From: Fervidibacillus halotolerans
GTDB lineage: Bacteria > Bacillota > Bacilli > Bacillales > Caldibacillaceae
Direction: 5' to 3'
Length of the DNA stretch: 64,000 bases
Assembly (NCBI RefSeq): GCF_026547205.1
Contig: NZ_CP106877.1
Coordinates: forward strand, 2,553,501-2,617,500
The position numbers were made by a program, and so were the translations under genes. Shown here piece by piece: positions 27,190 to 38,019 of this stretch (position 1 is its first letter; the number at the start of each line of letters is the position of its first letter). The notes below the pieces were generated by a model, which saw only the letters and a program-made list of their open reading frames with translations, was not told where the DNA came from and did no database searches.

Positions 27190-28290
27190 CTATACATTAA
27201 AACGAAAATAAATCACATCTCCGTCTTGAACAATGTAGTCTTTACCTTCCAATCGAACTTTTCCTGCTTCCTTTGCTGCGTTCATCGACCCATAAGAAAC
27301 GAGATCATCGTAAGAAACCGTTTCTGCACGAATAAATCCTCTCTCGAAATCGCTATGGATAATTCCTGCACATTGGGGGGCTTTCATTCCTTTTTTAAAG
27401 GTCCATGCCCGAACTTCTTGTTCTCCTGCAGTAAAAAATGTTGCCAAACCAAGTAATGTATAAGATTTTCGTATTAATTGGTCTAAACCTGATTCTTCTA
27501 TTCCCAGTTCTTTTAAAAATTCATTTTTTTCTTCTTCATCCAGTTCTGAAATTTCTTCTTCAATTTTCGCACATATCACGACGACTTCCGAATGTTCTTT
27601 TTCTGCATATTGTTTTACCGATTGTACCATTTCATTGTTTGAAGGATCTGTTATACCTTCTTCACTGACATTTGCTACATATAGTACCGGTTTCATCGTC
27701 AGCAGTTGGTATCCTTTGACAATTTTTTGTTGTTCTTCTGAAAATTCAAGAATTCGAGCTGGTTTTTCTTGTTCAAATGTATCTTTTAACTTAAGGAGAA
27801 CTTCATATTCACCCATTGCATGTTTATCCTTTTGTTTAGCCAATTTTTCAATCCGTTGCAATCTTTTTTCAACGGTTTCCATATCGGCGAAAATTAATTC
27901 CAAATTTATCGTTTCAATATCATCAATTGGATTCACATTACCAGATACATGTGTAATATTTTCATCTTGGAAACAGCGAACAACATGACAAATGGCATCT
28001 ACTTGTCGAATATGGGATAAAAATTGATTCCCCAATCCTTCACCTTTACTAGCACCTTTAACAATGCCTGCAATATCCGTAAATTCAAAGGTCGTCGGTA
28101 CAGTTTTTCGAGGATGAAATATTTCAGTCAATCGATCTAATCGTTTATCTGGGACTTCAACAACGCCGACATTTGGATCGATTGTACAAAAAGGGTAATT
28201 GGCTGATTCGGCACCTGCTTGAGTAATTGCATTAAAAAGGGTCGATTTTCCCACATTCGGTAAACCGACAATTCCTGCTGTTAAAGCCAT
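27190..28290 (-). CDS. ychF: Redox-regulated ATPase YchF (EngD)
   Basis: 366 residues from ATG 28290 (MALTAGIVGLPNVGKSTLFN); GTG 28299 in the same frame is part of the AGGAGTG ribosome-binding site. The Obg-family G domain has the P-loop GLPNVGKST, DIAGIVKGAS and a NxxE-type specificity motif (VANVSEEG) that explains ATP over GTP. A coiled-coil insert follows, then the TGS domain (GMKAPQCAGIIHSDF to GDVIYFRFNV). YchF binds ribosomes and is linked to stress responses. It is yyaF of B. subtilis. Confidence 0.96.
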   Translation of the reverse strand: MALTAGIVGLPNVGKSTLFNAITQAGAESANYPFCTIDPNVGVVEVPDKRLDRLTEIFHPRKTVPTTFEFTDIAGIVKGASKGEGLGNQFLSHIRQVDAICHVVRCFQDENITHVSGNVNPIDDIETINLELIFADMETVEKRLQRIEKLAKQKDKHAMGEYEVLLKLKDTFEQEKPARILEFSEEQQKIVKGYQLLTMKPVLYVANVSEEGITDPSNNEMVQSVKQYAEKEHSEVVVICAKIEEEISELDEEEKNEFLKELGIEESGLDQLIRKSYTLLGLATFFTAGEQEVRAWTFKKGMKAPQCAGIIHSDFERGFIRAETVSYDDLVSYGSMNAAKEAGKVRLEGKDYIVQDGDVIYFRFNV

Positions 28291-28325
28291 TCTTTTCACT
28301 CCTAATAATTGATATCTCTTTTTTG

Positions 28326-28550
28326 CTAATTATTTATACCTTCCGAAGATGCGCTCTCATTAAAATGTCCGATGACTTTTTTCATTTTCCTTGTGAACTC
28401 TCTTCTAGGCATTAAAACACTATGGGAACATCCCATACATTTTATACGAATATCAGCACCCATTCGAATAATTCGCCACTCATTTGATCCACACGGATGA
28501 GGCTTTTTCATTACAACAATATCGTTTAATTCAAATTTCTTTTCTTCCAT
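28326..28550 (-). CDS. yyzM: YyzM family protein (DUF951)
   Basis: 74 residues from ATG 28550, chosen because GGAGGTAAGG stands right before it; the upstream extension in this frame is not family-like. The DUF951 core is present: FELNDIVVMKKPHPCGSNEW, RIIRMGADIRIKCMGCSHSV and LMPRREFTRKMKKVI. The single CxxC may bind metal. Function unknown; conserved just upstream of ychF in Bacillales. Confidence 0.9.
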   Translation of the reverse strand: MEEKKFELNDIVVMKKPHPCGSNEWRIIRMGADIRIKCMGCSHSVLMPRREFTRKMKKVIGHFNESASSEGINN

Positions 28551-28721
28551 CCTTACCTCCTCCACGCACATTCCCACCACTACGATTTCTTCGTTTTTCA
28601 ATTATATCATAAATTGTGTATTGGAACGTGATCTCCGTTATCGAAAATCTTTTTTTAATTTTAATGTATAAATTTCGCCTCAAATTACTACACTTTTAAT
28701 ACAAGTAACGAAAGGGGGGAT

Positions 28722-29357
28722 TTGGTGCTCCGCCCATTTGCAAATAAACAATTGGAACTAAAAATTGATAGAAACAATCCATTCGCTTCTATTGAATTGG
28801 CCCATGGCATTCATTCCATTCTATCAAATCATGTTCAGAAATCGATTGCCATTATTTGCATTGGAACCGATCGATCAACTGGTGATTCCCTAGGACCATT
28901 AGTCGGTACTTTTTTAAAAGAACGATCCTTACCTTCCTATTTTTCTGTCTTTGGGACATTAGCAGATCCAATCCATGCGGTGAATTTAGTAGACAAATTG
29001 AAACGGATTGACGAACGTAATCCCCATACTTTTAAACTTGCCGTTGATGCTTGTTTAGGGAGGCGTCAAAATATCGGTTCAATTTATTTGAAAAAAGGAC
29101 CTGTGAAACCAGGAGCTGGTGTAAATAAAACTTTACCATCCGTTGGCGATGCCCATATAACGGGTATAGTGAATATTGCCGGTTTTATGGAATTTCATGT
29201 TTTGCAAAATACGAGACTTTATCTCGTTATGGAGTTAGCCAAAACGATTGCAGATGGAATTTATAAAGCTGGCATGTTAATCGAATTAAATCGAAAAAGA
29301 TACGAGAAATATACAAATATCAATTATTCCTCTCTTTCATTTTATAAAGGGAAATAA
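28722..29357 (+). CDS. yyaC: YyaC, spore protease-like protein
   Basis: About 210 residues; TTG 28722 or GTG 28725 could start it, both after AAAGGGGGGA. The family blocks are IAIICIGTDRSTGDSLGPLV (about 42-61), GTLADPIHAVNLVD and LAVDACLGRRQNIGSIYLKK, with KPGAGVNKTLPSVGDAHITG. It resembles the germination protease/hydrogenase maturase fold and is a sporulation-linked protein in B. subtilis. It is the only plus-strand gene between rpsR and parB, and its 3' end overlaps the convergent DUF554 gene by 16 bases. Confidence 0.92.
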   Translation: MVLRPFANKQLELKIDRNNPFASIELAHGIHSILSNHVQKSIAIICIGTDRSTGDSLGPLVGTFLKERSLPSYFSVFGTLADPIHAVNLVDKLKRIDERNPHTFKLAVDACLGRRQNIGSIYLKKGPVKPGAGVNKTLPSVGDAHITGIVNIAGFMEFHVLQNTRLYLVMELAKTIADGIYKAGMLIELNRKRYEKYTNINYSSLSFYKGK

Positions 29358-30046
29358 TGGATCAACGGAATTATTAAGGCAAGAACGATTAAGCTAGGTA
29401 AAAAATTGGCTACTTTAATCTTTAATATGCCTGTTAAACTTAATCCAATTGCAAAAATCATAATTCCACCCGTTGCCGTCAATTCGATCAGAAAGGAATC
29501 AAACAACGCCTTTGGAATCCAATATTCAATTTGCGTTGCAAGCAATGTAATTGTCCCTTGATATATGAATACAGGAATCCAAGAAAAAAAGACTCCGATG
29601 CCGAGGCTCGTCGTTAAAATAATCGCTGTAAAACCATCGAGCATTGCCTTAGTATATAACACTTGATGGTCACCTCGAATTCCGCTATCTAACGCACCGA
29701 TCACAGCCATCGCTCCGACGACAAAAATAAGAGTAGACGTAACAAAACCTTCTGCAACGCTTTGCCCTTTTGCTTGAAAACGTGATTCTAACCATCGACC
29801 GAGTTGGGTCAATTTCCCGTCCAAATCGATTTTTTCACCGATTATTCCGCCGATTATGATACTACTGATTACGATTAAAAAATTTTCGCTCTTCGTTCCC
29901 ATTTGAATGCCTAATACGATCACAGTAATTCCAATCCCTTTAATAATCGTATCCTTCATCGAATCCGAAATTTTTGATAAAAAAAGACCGATCATTGAAC
30001 CGATCATGATAAAAACAACATTTACGATTGTGCCTAGTAGTACCAT
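29342..30046 (-). CDS. DUF554 membrane protein
   Basis: 234 residues from ATG 30046 (VLLGTIVNVVFIMIGSMIGL); GTG 30055 lies in the AGGTGA ribosome-binding site. About six membrane helices are evident. Family blocks: KGIGITVIVLGIQMG, GALDSGIRGDHQVLYTKAML and DGFTAIILTTSLGIGVFFSW. The function of DUF554 proteins is unknown. In B. subtilis other genes occupy this place, so it is a lineage-specific part of the par neighbourhood. Confidence 0.9.
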   Translation of the reverse strand: MVLLGTIVNVVFIMIGSMIGLFLSKISDSMKDTIIKGIGITVIVLGIQMGTKSENFLIVISSIIIGGIIGEKIDLDGKLTQLGRWLESRFQAKGQSVAEGFVTSTLIFVVGAMAVIGALDSGIRGDHQVLYTKAMLDGFTAIILTTSLGIGVFFSWIPVFIYQGTITLLATQIEYWIPKALFDSFLIELTATGGIMIFAIGLSLTGILKIKVANFLPSLIVLALIIPLIHYFPL

Positions 30047-30108
30047 GAACTTCACCTACGTTTATCCAAATTAATCTTCGTTTTTCCTTCAACTATCATC
30101 CAATCATA

Positions 30109-30963
30109 TTAATATTGAGCGTCATGGGTAGAAAGAAGATCTAATATGCGATTTAAATCTTCATTGGAATAAAACTCAATTTCAATTTTCCCCTTATGTT
30201 TATTTCGTTTAATTTGCACATTCGTTCCTAATCGCTCCCTTAAATACGTTTCTTGTTCAAGTAAAAATACATCCTTCTTTTCTTTCTTCTTCGATGTTTC
30301 ACGTGGAACATTTTTATTTAATTTTTGAATCAATTCTTCCAATTGTCTTACATTCATTTGTTCTTTGATTACTTGATTGGCCAATTTGATAATTTTCTCT
30401 TTGTTTTTCAAGCCGAGTAATGCCCGACCGTGACCCATGGATAGTTTTCCATCGATTATGTGTTGTTGAACTTCCGTAGGCAAAGAAAGAAGACGGACGT
30501 GATTTGCGATATAGGGACGACTTTTCCCTAATCGTTTTGCCAATTGCTCCTGTGTTAAGCTTAATTTTTCCATCAACATTTGGTATGCTTGTCCTTCTTC
30601 AATAGGGGTTAAATCTTCCCTTTGTAGGTTTTCTAAAACAGCCAATTCCATCATTTGCTGTTCATTGATATCCCGTATAACGACGGGAACGGTTTTTAAT
30701 TTAGCCTCTTTCGCCGCTCTATATCTCCGTTCGCCTACAACGATTTCATATCCCTTTATACTTTTTCGCACGATCAACGGTTGTAAAATTCCGTGTTCAA
30801 CGATTGATTGTTTTAATTCTTCAATGGCTTCTTCCGTAAAAAGTTTCCTCGGTTGGTACGGGTTCGGGCGTAATTCATGAATTGGCACTTCCTGAACCAT
30901 TTCTTCATCGGTATTTACAGAAGAAATAAGTGCATCTAAACCTTTGCCTAAAGCTTTACCCAT
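30109..30963 (-). CDS. parB: Chromosome-partitioning protein ParB (Spo0J)
   Basis: 284 residues. The N-terminal CTPase/ParB domain has [20 protein letters not shown] and [20 protein letters not shown] (GERRxR, CTP/parS clamp motif). A helix-turn-helix follows ([20 protein letters not shown]) and a C-terminal dimerisation part (about 230-284). ParB loads at parS, slides as a CTP clamp and recruits SMC at the origin. Its start overlaps parA by 8 bases. A near-perfect parS lies inside the gene, as in B. subtilis. Confidence 0.96.
   Translation of the reverse strand: MGKALGKGLDALISSVNTDEEMVQEVPIHELRPNPYQPRKLFTEEAIEELKQSIVEHGILQPLIVRKSIKGYEIVVGERRYRAAKEAKLKTVPVVIRDINEQQMMELAVLENLQREDLTPIEEGQAYQMLMEKLSLTQEQLAKRLGKSRPYIANHVRLLSLPTEVQQHIIDGKLSMGHGRALLGLKNKEKIIKLANQVIKEQMNVRQLEELIQKLNKNVPRETSKKKEKKDVFLLEQETYLRERLGTNVQIKRNKHKGKIEIEFYSNEDLNRILDLLSTHDAQY
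30295..30310. promoter_or_regulatory. parS site inside parB
   Basis: TGTTTCACGTGGAACA, one mismatch to the consensus palindrome, lies within the parB coding sequence. Confidence 0.88.
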
Positions 30964-31717
30964 TCATTATCACTTCCTTTGCTAAATCAATATATACTTC
31001 CGCACCCCTCGATTTCGGATCATAAGTAATAATCGGTTGACCGTGACTAGGGGCTTCACTTAAACGGACGCTCCTCGGGATAATCGTTTTAAATACTTTA
31101 TCTTGAAAATATTTTTTTACTTCTTCAATAACCTGTATACCTAAATTTGTCCGAGCGTCGAACATCGTCATTAAAACGCCTTCGATCATTAATTCGTGAT
31201 TTAAATGCTTTTGTACTAACCGAACCGTATTTAATAACTGGCTAAGACCTTCCAAAGCATAATATTCACACTGGACCGGAATCAGGACCGTATTAGAAGC
31301 AGAAAGGGCATTAATGGTTAATAAACCGAGGGAAGGAGGACAGTCAATAATGATATAATCGAATTCCTCTTTAATTTGGTCAATAGCGCGTTTCAACCGT
31401 ACTTCACGGGAAATGGTCGGAACTAACTCGATTTCTGCTCCCGCCAATTGAATGGTGGAAGGGATGATATATAAATTTTGTATGGCCGTTGGTACAATTA
31501 CTTTTTTCGGATCAATATCATCAATTAATACATCATATATGGAATGAGGTACATCTGCTTTTTCCACACCGACCCCACTCGTTGCGTTCCCTTGAGGATC
31601 AATATCAACGAGAAGTACTTTTTTTCCGATATGAGCTAAACTGGCAGATAAATTAACGGATGTGGTCGTCTTTCCAACTCCACCCTTTTGGTTTGCAACA
31701 GCAATTACTTTACTCAC
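30956..31717 (-). CDS. parA: Chromosome-partitioning ATPase ParA (Soj)
   Basis: 253 residues from GTG 31717 ([20 protein letters not shown]). The deviant Walker A KGGVGKTT, Walker A' [12 protein letters not shown] and Walker [20 protein letters not shown] are all present. Soj is a DNA-binding dimeric ATPase that, with Spo0J, controls origin positioning and DnaA activity. The neighbouring parS at 31950-31965 lies about 230 bases upstream. Confidence 0.96.
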   Translation of the reverse strand: MSKVIAVANQKGGVGKTTTSVNLSASLAHIGKKVLLVDIDPQGNATSGVGVEKADVPHSIYDVLIDDIDPKKVIVPTAIQNLYIIPSTIQLAGAEIELVPTISREVRLKRAIDQIKEEFDYIIIDCPPSLGLLTINALSASNTVLIPVQCEYYALEGLSQLLNTVRLVQKHLNHELMIEGVLMTMFDARTNLGIQVIEEVKKYFQDKVFKTIIPRSVRLSEAPSHGQPIITYDPKSRGAEVYIDLAKEVIMNG

Positions 31718-32043
31718 GATGTCACCTACCTTAATCGATAAAACTTCTTATTATTTTACCACGAAAAAAGAAAAAAAACTGTCGATTGAAAGAAAAATAG
31801 ATTTATATTTAGTATACACCGTTTTTCAATAATCGAAAACGGATGAAACCGATCCATTTTTTATAACTCGATTAAAAACAAAAAGATTGAATCTTAGTCA
31901 ACAAAATTATTTGTTTAAAAGGGAGTAATTGGAGATGTTTATTCCCCTATGTTCCACGTGAAACATTCATTAAAAAAAGAACGAAATACCTTTATATCGT
32001 AGAAATCGAGAAATAAAGAAACGAATGGAACAGAAGTACTTCA
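31718..32043. other. Spacer between noc and parA with a parS site
   Basis: AT-rich, no ORF. It holds parS at 31950-31965 and presumably the parAB promoter; no clear -35/-10 pair stands out. Confidence 0.5.
31950..31965. promoter_or_regulatory. parS site upstream of parA
   Basis: TGTTCCACGTGAAACA, one mismatch to the consensus palindrome. Confidence 0.88.
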
Positions 32044-32074
32044 ATAAAAAAAGGACTTCTATATTTGAAGTCCA
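32044..32074 (-). terminator. noc terminator
   Basis: Minus strand GGACTTC pairs with GAAGTCC around an AAATATA loop, followed by TTTTTTT, about 50 bases after the noc stop. Confidence 0.85.
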
Positions 32075-32125
32075 AGTTTTCGATCCATCGAAAAGTATTT
32101 GATTTGATTAATAGAATAAAATAAT

Positions 32126-32989
32126 TCAAGATTTCTTTTTTGGTATACGAATTGTAATTTGATAAAAATCTTCCTTTTCTTCCTCTGTCGAATCGACTTG
32201 GATCCCACTTTTATTTACCATCACTAACGATTGACGAATCGTATTAATCGCTATACGAAGATCTCTGCTTAAGGAAATTCTTTTCGGTTTCTGTTTTTGT
32301 TCGGAAGATAATAATACTTCCACCCGTTTTTCCGTTTGCTTCACGTTTAAATTTTTTTCAATAATTTCATTCAAAACTTTTTGTTGTTTATTAGCATCTT
32401 TCAACGGAATTAAAGCCCTTGCATGCCTTTCTGTAATTTCCTTATTTAATAGTGCTTCTTGTACCTTTTCTGGCAGTTTTAACAGTCGTAATTTGTTTGC
32501 AATCGTCGATTGGCCTTTTCCAAGACGTTGGGCTAATGCTTCTTGAGTTAAACCGTGAATACCCAATAATTTTTGATAAGCAACCGCTTCTTCAATTGGA
32601 GATAACTCTTCCCGCTGCAAGTTTTCAATAAGTGCCATCGATGCCATTTCTTTATCATTCATATTTCGAATGATTGCAGGTACAGTATCCCATCCGAGAT
32701 TTTTTACCGCTCGAAAACGCCTTTCACCTGCAATAATTTCATATAAATTATCATCAATGTTTCGAACGACAATCGGTTGAATGATTCCATGTGTGTGTAT
32801 CGTTTTTGCCAATTCATTAATTTTTTCTTCATCAAAAACAGTCCTCGGTTGATACCGATTCGGACGAATACGTGAAATGGGAATTTGGGTGACGACTTCT
32901 TTTTCTTGATCTTGCTTTTGATCGGTCTTTTCCTTTTCGGCGGATTCCTTTACATCGATCCCTAAAAGTCGGGAGAGAGGATGTTTCAT
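32126..32989 (-). CDS. noc: Nucleoid occlusion protein Noc
   Basis: 287 residues from ATG 32989 ([12 protein letters not shown]), chosen because AAAGGTGGTG stands before it and B. subtilis Noc starts the same way; nine extra upstream codons are in frame. ParB-type domain with [18 protein letters not shown] and [17 protein letters not shown], then the helix-turn-helix [20 protein letters not shown]. The N-terminal amphipathic KHPLSRLLG segment is the membrane-targeting part. Noc binds its own sites, not parS, and blocks Z-ring assembly over the nucleoid. It differs from the parB product in the recognition region and lies upstream of parA, as expected. Confidence 0.93.
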   Translation of the reverse strand: MKHPLSRLLGIDVKESAEKEKTDQKQDQEKEVVTQIPISRIRPNRYQPRTVFDEEKINELAKTIHTHGIIQPIVVRNIDDNLYEIIAGERRFRAVKNLGWDTVPAIIRNMNDKEMASMALIENLQREELSPIEEAVAYQKLLGIHGLTQEALAQRLGKGQSTIANKLRLLKLPEKVQEALLNKEITERHARALIPLKDANKQQKVLNEIIEKNLNVKQTEKRVEVLLSSEQKQKPKRISLSRDLRIAINTIRQSLVMVNKSGIQVDSTEEEKEDFYQITIRIPKKKS

Positions 32990-33121
32990 TACAGCACCAC
33001 CTTTAAAAAGCTTCATTAACCACTATACCAAAAGTCATCCGTTGAAGAAAGGAATTCTTACATATCTATTTCTCGATTCCTTTTGAAGTTCCTGCAAGAT
33101 ATGGAAAAAAAGAACCGGAAT

Positions 33122-33841
33122 TTACATCAATGGATTTTTTGCAGGAACCCCAGGTTTTCTCGGAAATTTGTTAGGTGTATGTTTTTCCTTTTTTATATGA
33201 ATAATCATCCGTTCACTTTCTTCCAACGGTAATCGGAATACACTCTGTTTTATTAATCGACCGCCTAATCGGTTTATGGCACCTTTTCCATCTTCAAGTT
33301 CTTGCATACCGCTAGAGCCTTTCATTGCTAAAAAAACGCCCCCTACTTTGACTAAGGGCAAACAATATTCGGAAAGGACGGATAAATTTGCAACGGCTCG
33401 AGCTATTACGAGATCGTATCGTTCTCGATGAGCAGGATTTTGTCCGAAAACTTCCGCCCGGTCATGATACAATTGAACCCCGTCAAGTTGCAATTGATCA
33501 ACTAAATGTTGCAAAAAAACAATTCGTTTTTTTAAAGAGTCAACAATTGTCACCTGTAATTTGGGAAACATTATTTTTAATGGAATACTTGGAAAACCCG
33601 CTCCCGCACCGACATCACAAAGGTTGTAATCTTTTCCTTCAAAATTATGGTAAAAGGCGACCGATAAGGAATCATAAAAATGTTTCAAATACACATCCTC
33701 TTTTTCCGTAATGGCCGTTAAATTCACTTTTTTATTCCACTGGATCAATAATTGATAATATTGTTCAAATTGTTGAAGCTGTCTTTCTGTTATTTGAATT
33801 CCTTTATTTTTCAATGCAGTTTGAAACTGATCAATATTCAT
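33122..33841 (-). CDS. rsmG: 16S rRNA (guanine-527-N7)-methyltransferase RsmG
   Basis: 239 residues, full length. SAM-binding motif [18 protein letters not shown] (about 70-87), [17 protein letters not shown] and [20 protein letters not shown] are visible. It methylates G527 of 16S rRNA; loss gives low-level streptomycin resistance. It follows mnmG by 40 bases on the same strand in the classical mnmE-mnmG-rsmG-noc series. Confidence 0.96.
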   Translation of the reverse strand: MNIDQFQTALKNKGIQITERQLQQFEQYYQLLIQWNKKVNLTAITEKEDVYLKHFYDSLSVAFYHNFEGKDYNLCDVGAGAGFPSIPLKIMFPKLQVTIVDSLKKRIVFLQHLVDQLQLDGVQLYHDRAEVFGQNPAHRERYDLVIARAVANLSVLSEYCLPLVKVGGVFLAMKGSSGMQELEDGKGAINRLGGRLIKQSVFRLPLEESERMIIHIKKEKHTPNKFPRKPGVPAKNPLM

Positions 33842-33881
33842 ATCAATCTTCCTTTAAAAATGATAATTTAACATTCAACCT

Positions 33882-35777
33882 TCATTTGGTCGAAACCTTT
33901 GCGATTTTTCCTTGTTCCAAATAGACGAGTAAAATGGAAATATCCGCTGGATTCACACCGGAAATTCGGGATGCTTGAGCTAACGTTAACGGTTGTACTT
34001 TCTTTAAATTTTCTTTCGCTTCGTTGGCTAGCCCAGGAATAGCGTCGTAATCAATATCGATAGGAATTTTTTTATCTTCCATTTTTTTCATCCGATCCAC
34101 TTGTTGCAATGCTTTATCTATATATCCCTCATATTTAATTTGGATTTCCACTTGTTCTTCCACTTCAGGAGTAAGGGTTGGATCCGGTGTAATTAACTGT
34201 TTGATATGTTCAAAATGAACTTCTGGTCGTTTTAATAAATCTGACGCTCGTACCCCATCTTTTAATTCCGTTCCACCTAATTTTTTGATTAATTGTTGCG
34301 TTTTTTCATTCGGTTTGATAATAATATTTTTCAACCGTTTCATTTCCTGTTCAATTTTCGATTTTTTCTCCAAGAACTTTTTATATCGGTCTTCACTAAT
34401 TAACCCAATTTTATATCCGAGTTCCGTTAAACGAAGATCAGCGTTATCATGGCGCAACAATAATCGATATTCTGCACGCGAAGTGAGAAGTCGATAAGGT
34501 TCTTGCACTCCTTTGGTCACTAAATCATCGATTAATACGCCAATGTATGCATCGGATCGTTTTAAAATCAAATCTTCTCCTTTTCCAAGGGCTCGAAAGG
34601 CTGCATTGATACCAGCCATAATTCCTTGGGCAGCAGCTTCTTCATACCCGCTCGTTCCGTTAATTTGACCCGCTGTATACAAATTTTTAATCAATTTTGT
34701 TTCTAACGTTGGCCATAGTTGGGTTGGATTAATTGCATCGTATTCGATCGCATAGCCAGGACGCATCATTTTTGCATTTTCCAATCCCGGAACACTTGCG
34801 ATCATTTCATGTTGAATCTCTTCCGGTAAACTCGTCGATAAACCTTGAATATAAACTTCTTCAGTTTCTCTCCCCTCTGGTTCGAGGAAAATTTGGTGTC
34901 TCGGTTTATCGTGAAAGCGGACGATTTTATCTTCGATCGATGGGCAATATCTCGGTCCTGTTCCTTTAATCATCCCTGAGAACATTGGACTTCGATGTAA
35001 ATTGGCATCGATTATTTGATGCGTTTTTTCCGTTGTATATGTTAACCAACAAGGCAATTGATCAGTAATAAATTCAGTCGTCTCGTAAGAAAATGCTCTC
35101 GGTTCCGGATCCCCCGGTTGGATTTCCGTTTTTGAATAATCGATCGTTCGGCTATTAATTCTCGGTGGTGTTCCTGTTTTAAATCTCATCAATTCAAAAC
35201 CGAGTTCTTCCAAATGCTCGGATAAGCGAATCGAAGGTTGTTGATTATTCGGTCCACTAGAATATTTTAATTCACCGATAATGATTTCCCCCCGAAGGAA
35301 CGTACCTGTTGTAATAACGACTGTTTTGGCTCTATAAATGGCACCGGTTTTTGTAATAACCCCTTTACATACTCCGTCTTCAACAAGGAGTTGTTCAACC
35401 ATCCCTTGCATAAGGGTTAGGTTCGGTTCGTTTTCCAACATTCGCTTCATTTCCCGTTGATACATCACTTTATCGGCTTGTGCACGTAAAGCGCGAACCG
35501 CTGGACCCTTTCCAGTATTTAACAAGCGCATTTGAATGTGCGTTTTATCAATGACCTTTGCCATTGCTCCACCTAGTGCATCGATTTCCCGAACGACAAT
35601 TCCTTTAGCCGGCCCACCGATGGAAGGATTACATGGCATAAAGGCAACCATATCCAAATTAATGGTAACCATTACCGTTTTTGCACCAATTTTAGCCGCT
35701 GCCAACGCTGCTTCGCTTCCCGCATGGCCTGCGCCAACAACGATTACATCAAAGGAACCTGCTTCATACGTATTCAT
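33882..35777 (-). CDS. mnmG: tRNA uridine 5-carboxymethylaminomethyl modification enzyme MnmG
   Basis: 631 residues. FAD-binding [20 protein letters not shown], then [20 protein letters not shown] with the conserved Cys, [17 protein letters not shown] and [18 protein letters not shown]. With MnmE it adds the aminomethyl group to wobble uridine 34 of several tRNAs, using folate and FAD. It lies 19 bases after mnmE; the two form one complex and one operon. Confidence 0.97.
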   Translation of the reverse strand: MNTYEAGSFDVIVVGAGHAGSEAALAAAKIGAKTVMVTINLDMVAFMPCNPSIGGPAKGIVVREIDALGGAMAKVIDKTHIQMRLLNTGKGPAVRALRAQADKVMYQREMKRMLENEPNLTLMQGMVEQLLVEDGVCKGVITKTGAIYRAKTVVITTGTFLRGEIIIGELKYSSGPNNQQPSIRLSEHLEELGFELMRFKTGTPPRINSRTIDYSKTEIQPGDPEPRAFSYETTEFITDQLPCWLTYTTEKTHQIIDANLHRSPMFSGMIKGTGPRYCPSIEDKIVRFHDKPRHQIFLEPEGRETEEVYIQGLSTSLPEEIQHEMIASVPGLENAKMMRPGYAIEYDAINPTQLWPTLETKLIKNLYTAGQINGTSGYEEAAAQGIMAGINAAFRALGKGEDLILKRSDAYIGVLIDDLVTKGVQEPYRLLTSRAEYRLLLRHDNADLRLTELGYKIGLISEDRYKKFLEKKSKIEQEMKRLKNIIIKPNEKTQQLIKKLGGTELKDGVRASDLLKRPEVHFEHIKQLITPDPTLTPEVEEQVEIQIKYEGYIDKALQQVDRMKKMEDKKIPIDIDYDAIPGLANEAKENLKKVQPLTLAQASRISGVNPADISILLVYLEQGKIAKVSTK

Positions 35778-35796
35778 CCTTTTCCCTCCTATCCCT

Positions 35797-37176
35797 TTAT
35801 TTTCCTAAGCAAAATTGGGAAAATAATTGATTAATCAATTCATCATGTACAGTATCCCCAGTAATTTCCCCTAAAGTTTCCCAGATTTTTGTCATATCAA
35901 TTTGTAAAATATCGACAGGTATTCCCGCCTCAATTCCATTTAAAACATCGTCAACAGATTTTAAAGCCTCTTTCAATAGGGAAATATGTCGAGCGTTTGA
36001 TACATACGTAAAATCATTCGTTTCTATTTCCCCGGAAAAGAACTTGGAAGTGATCGTATTTTCCAACTGTTCCAATCCTCGATCTTCCATTAAGGACAGG
36101 TAAACAATCGGTCTTCCTTCCGCCAAACGTTCCACTTCTTTAATATCAATTTTTGTAGGTAAATCGGTTTTATTGATCACGATGATTGCTTCCATACCTT
36201 GAATCATTTGAAAAAGCAATCGATCTTCTTCCGTCAATTGCTCATTATTTGAGAGAACGAATAAAATCAAATCGGCCTCTTTCACGACTTTCCTCGATCG
36301 TTCAACACCAATTCGTTCCACCGTATCATCCGTTTCTCGAATACCAGCCGTATCGATTAATTTTAACGGTACACCTTTAATATTTACATATTCCTCAATA
36401 ACATCCCGTGTCGTTCCTGGGATATCGGTAACGATTGCTTTATTTTCCCGTGCGAAGCTATTCAATAATGAGGATTTTCCCACATTTGGACGACCGATAA
36501 TGGCCGTTGCAACACCTTCCCGAAGAATCTTTCCTTGTTTAGCCGTATCTAATAAGCGGGAAATTTCCTGTTTTACAAATAATGCCTTTTCTTTTAATAA
36601 TTTATGAGTCATTTCTTCCACATCATCATACTCGGGATAGTCGATATTCACTTCCACTTGGGCTAAAACTTCTAAAATTTCACTTCTTAATTTTCGAATC
36701 ATCCGTGAAAGTCGACCTTCCATTTGACCAAGGGCTACATTCATCGCCCGATCAGTCTTTGCACGGATTAAATCCATAATCGCTTCAGCTTGAGATAGAT
36801 CAATTCGACCATTCATAAAGGCTCGTTTCGTGAATTCACCCGGCTCCGCTAATCTCGCACCATTTGCCAAAACGGTTTCAAGAACTCGGTTAACAGAAAC
36901 GATTCCCCCGTGGCAATTAATTTCTACCACATCTTCCCTTGTAAAAGTTTTCGGCCCTTTCATAACCGAAACCATTACTTCTTCCACCAATACATCCCCA
37001 TCGTATAGATGTCCGTAATGAATCGTATGGGTTTTCGCATCCTTCAATCTTTTTCCAGAAGGACTTTTAAATAATCGATCGACTATAGGAATACTATCTT
37101 TTCCCGACAATCTTACAATTCCAATAGCACCCTCACCAATTGGAGTTGAAATGGCTGCAATTGTATCAGTATCCAT
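35797..37176 (-). CDS. mnmE: tRNA modification GTPase MnmE
   Basis: 459 residues from ATG 37176 ([20 protein letters not shown]), 6 bases after GAGGTGG; five upstream in-frame codons are left out. N-terminal folate-binding domain, a helical domain, and an inserted G domain with [16 protein letters not shown] (about 223-238), [16 protein letters not shown] and NKTDLP. The C-terminus ends in the conserved C-x-G-K (FCLGK). Partner of MnmG. Confidence 0.97.
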   Translation of the reverse strand: MDTDTIAAISTPIGEGAIGIVRLSGKDSIPIVDRLFKSPSGKRLKDAKTHTIHYGHLYDGDVLVEEVMVSVMKGPKTFTREDVVEINCHGGIVSVNRVLETVLANGARLAEPGEFTKRAFMNGRIDLSQAEAIMDLIRAKTDRAMNVALGQMEGRLSRMIRKLRSEILEVLAQVEVNIDYPEYDDVEEMTHKLLKEKALFVKQEISRLLDTAKQGKILREGVATAIIGRPNVGKSSLLNSFARENKAIVTDIPGTTRDVIEEYVNIKGVPLKLIDTAGIRETDDTVERIGVERSRKVVKEADLILFVLSNNEQLTEEDRLLFQMIQGMEAIIVINKTDLPTKIDIKEVERLAEGRPIVYLSLMEDRGLEQLENTITSKFFSGEIETNDFTYVSNARHISLLKEALKSVDDVLNGIEAGIPVDILQIDMTKIWETLGEITGDTVHDELINQLFSQFCLGK

Positions 37177-37269
37177 GATCGTCCACCTCAATAAAAAATC
37201 AATTCATCATCCTATTGTTTCAAAAAATAGAATAACATAAACGAATTTGTGCATAAAATATATTTTATC

Positions 37270-37325
37270 TTATTCACATGTGGATAACAATTTTTTTCAC
37301 CCTTTTTTATCAACATGTGAACAAA
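37270..37325. other. Paired DnaA boxes between mnmE and jag
   Basis: TTATTCACA (37270-37278) abuts TGTGGATAA (37279-37287), an 18-base near-palindrome of two opposed DnaA boxes. A second similar arrangement, TTATCAACATGTGAACAA, lies at 37308-37325. This is about 2.3 kb left of the main oriC boxes. Confidence 0.6.
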
Positions 37326-37358
37326 GTGAATTTTCCATCCTTTTCAACTTTTTGGACA

Positions 37359-37386
37359 AAAAAAAACCAACCTGGCTAAGGTTGAA
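37359..37386 (-). terminator. jag terminator
   Basis: Minus strand CAACCT pairs with AGGTTG around TAGCC, followed by a T-run of about nine, directly after the jag stop. Confidence 0.8.
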
Positions 37387-37401
37387 AAAAGAATAAAAAG
37401 A

Positions 37402-38019
37402 TTATTTCGGTGCAATAACAAGATGGCGATTCGGTTCTGTTCCAACCGAATAGGTGGTCACTCGATCCTCATTTGCTAATGCGGAATGAATAATTTTCCT
37501 TTCGTATGAAGGCATTGGTTCTAAACTGATTTGTTTCCCTTCCCGAATCACCTTTCTTGCGAGATGATTCGCCAATTGGATCAAACTTTCTTCACGACGT
37601 TTCCGATAGTTTTCCGCATCGAGTATAGCGATTAAAAATTGACTTGAGTGGTGATTTAAAACGATTTGTGTCAATGTTTGTAAAGCGTTTAACGTCTTCC
37701 CTCTTTTTCCAATAATATTACCAATATTTTCTCCTGACAACGAAAAGAAAACCCGTTTTCCATCCCTCTCCGCATGAATGGTCACATCCACGTCCATTTG
37801 TCTACAGACATCTTTAAGAAATTGTTTTGCTTCTTCAACAGGATCAATCTTCAGCATAACTTTTACGATGGCCGGTCTTGAACCGAATATACCGAATACG
37901 CCCTTTTTTCCTTCATCGATTATTTTTACTTCAACATAATCCCTCGTAGTATTCAATTCTTTCAATGCTGATTCAATGGCTTTATCAACCGTTTGGCCTG
38001 TGGTGGTCACTTGATTCAT
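37402..38019 (-). CDS. jag: Jag (KhpB/EloR), RNA-binding cell-division protein
   Basis: 205 residues. The N-terminal Jag domain (VTTTGQTVDKAIESALKELN) includes the KKGVFGIFGSRPA motif. A KH domain (GENIGNIIGKRGKTLNALQT, about 110-130) and an R3H domain (RKVIREGKQISLEPMPSYER) follow. It binds RNA and, with KhpA, affects cell elongation. Its ATG overlaps the spoIIIJ stop by four bases. B. subtilis has the same pair. Confidence 0.95.
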   Translation of the reverse strand: MNQVTTTGQTVDKAIESALKELNTTRDYVEVKIIDEGKKGVFGIFGSRPAIVKVMLKIDPVEEAKQFLKDVCRQMDVDVTIHAERDGKRVFFSLSGENIGNIIGKRGKTLNALQTLTQIVLNHHSSQFLIAILDAENYRKRREESLIQLANHLARKVIREGKQISLEPMPSYERKIIHSALANEDRVTTYSVGTEPNRHLVIAPK

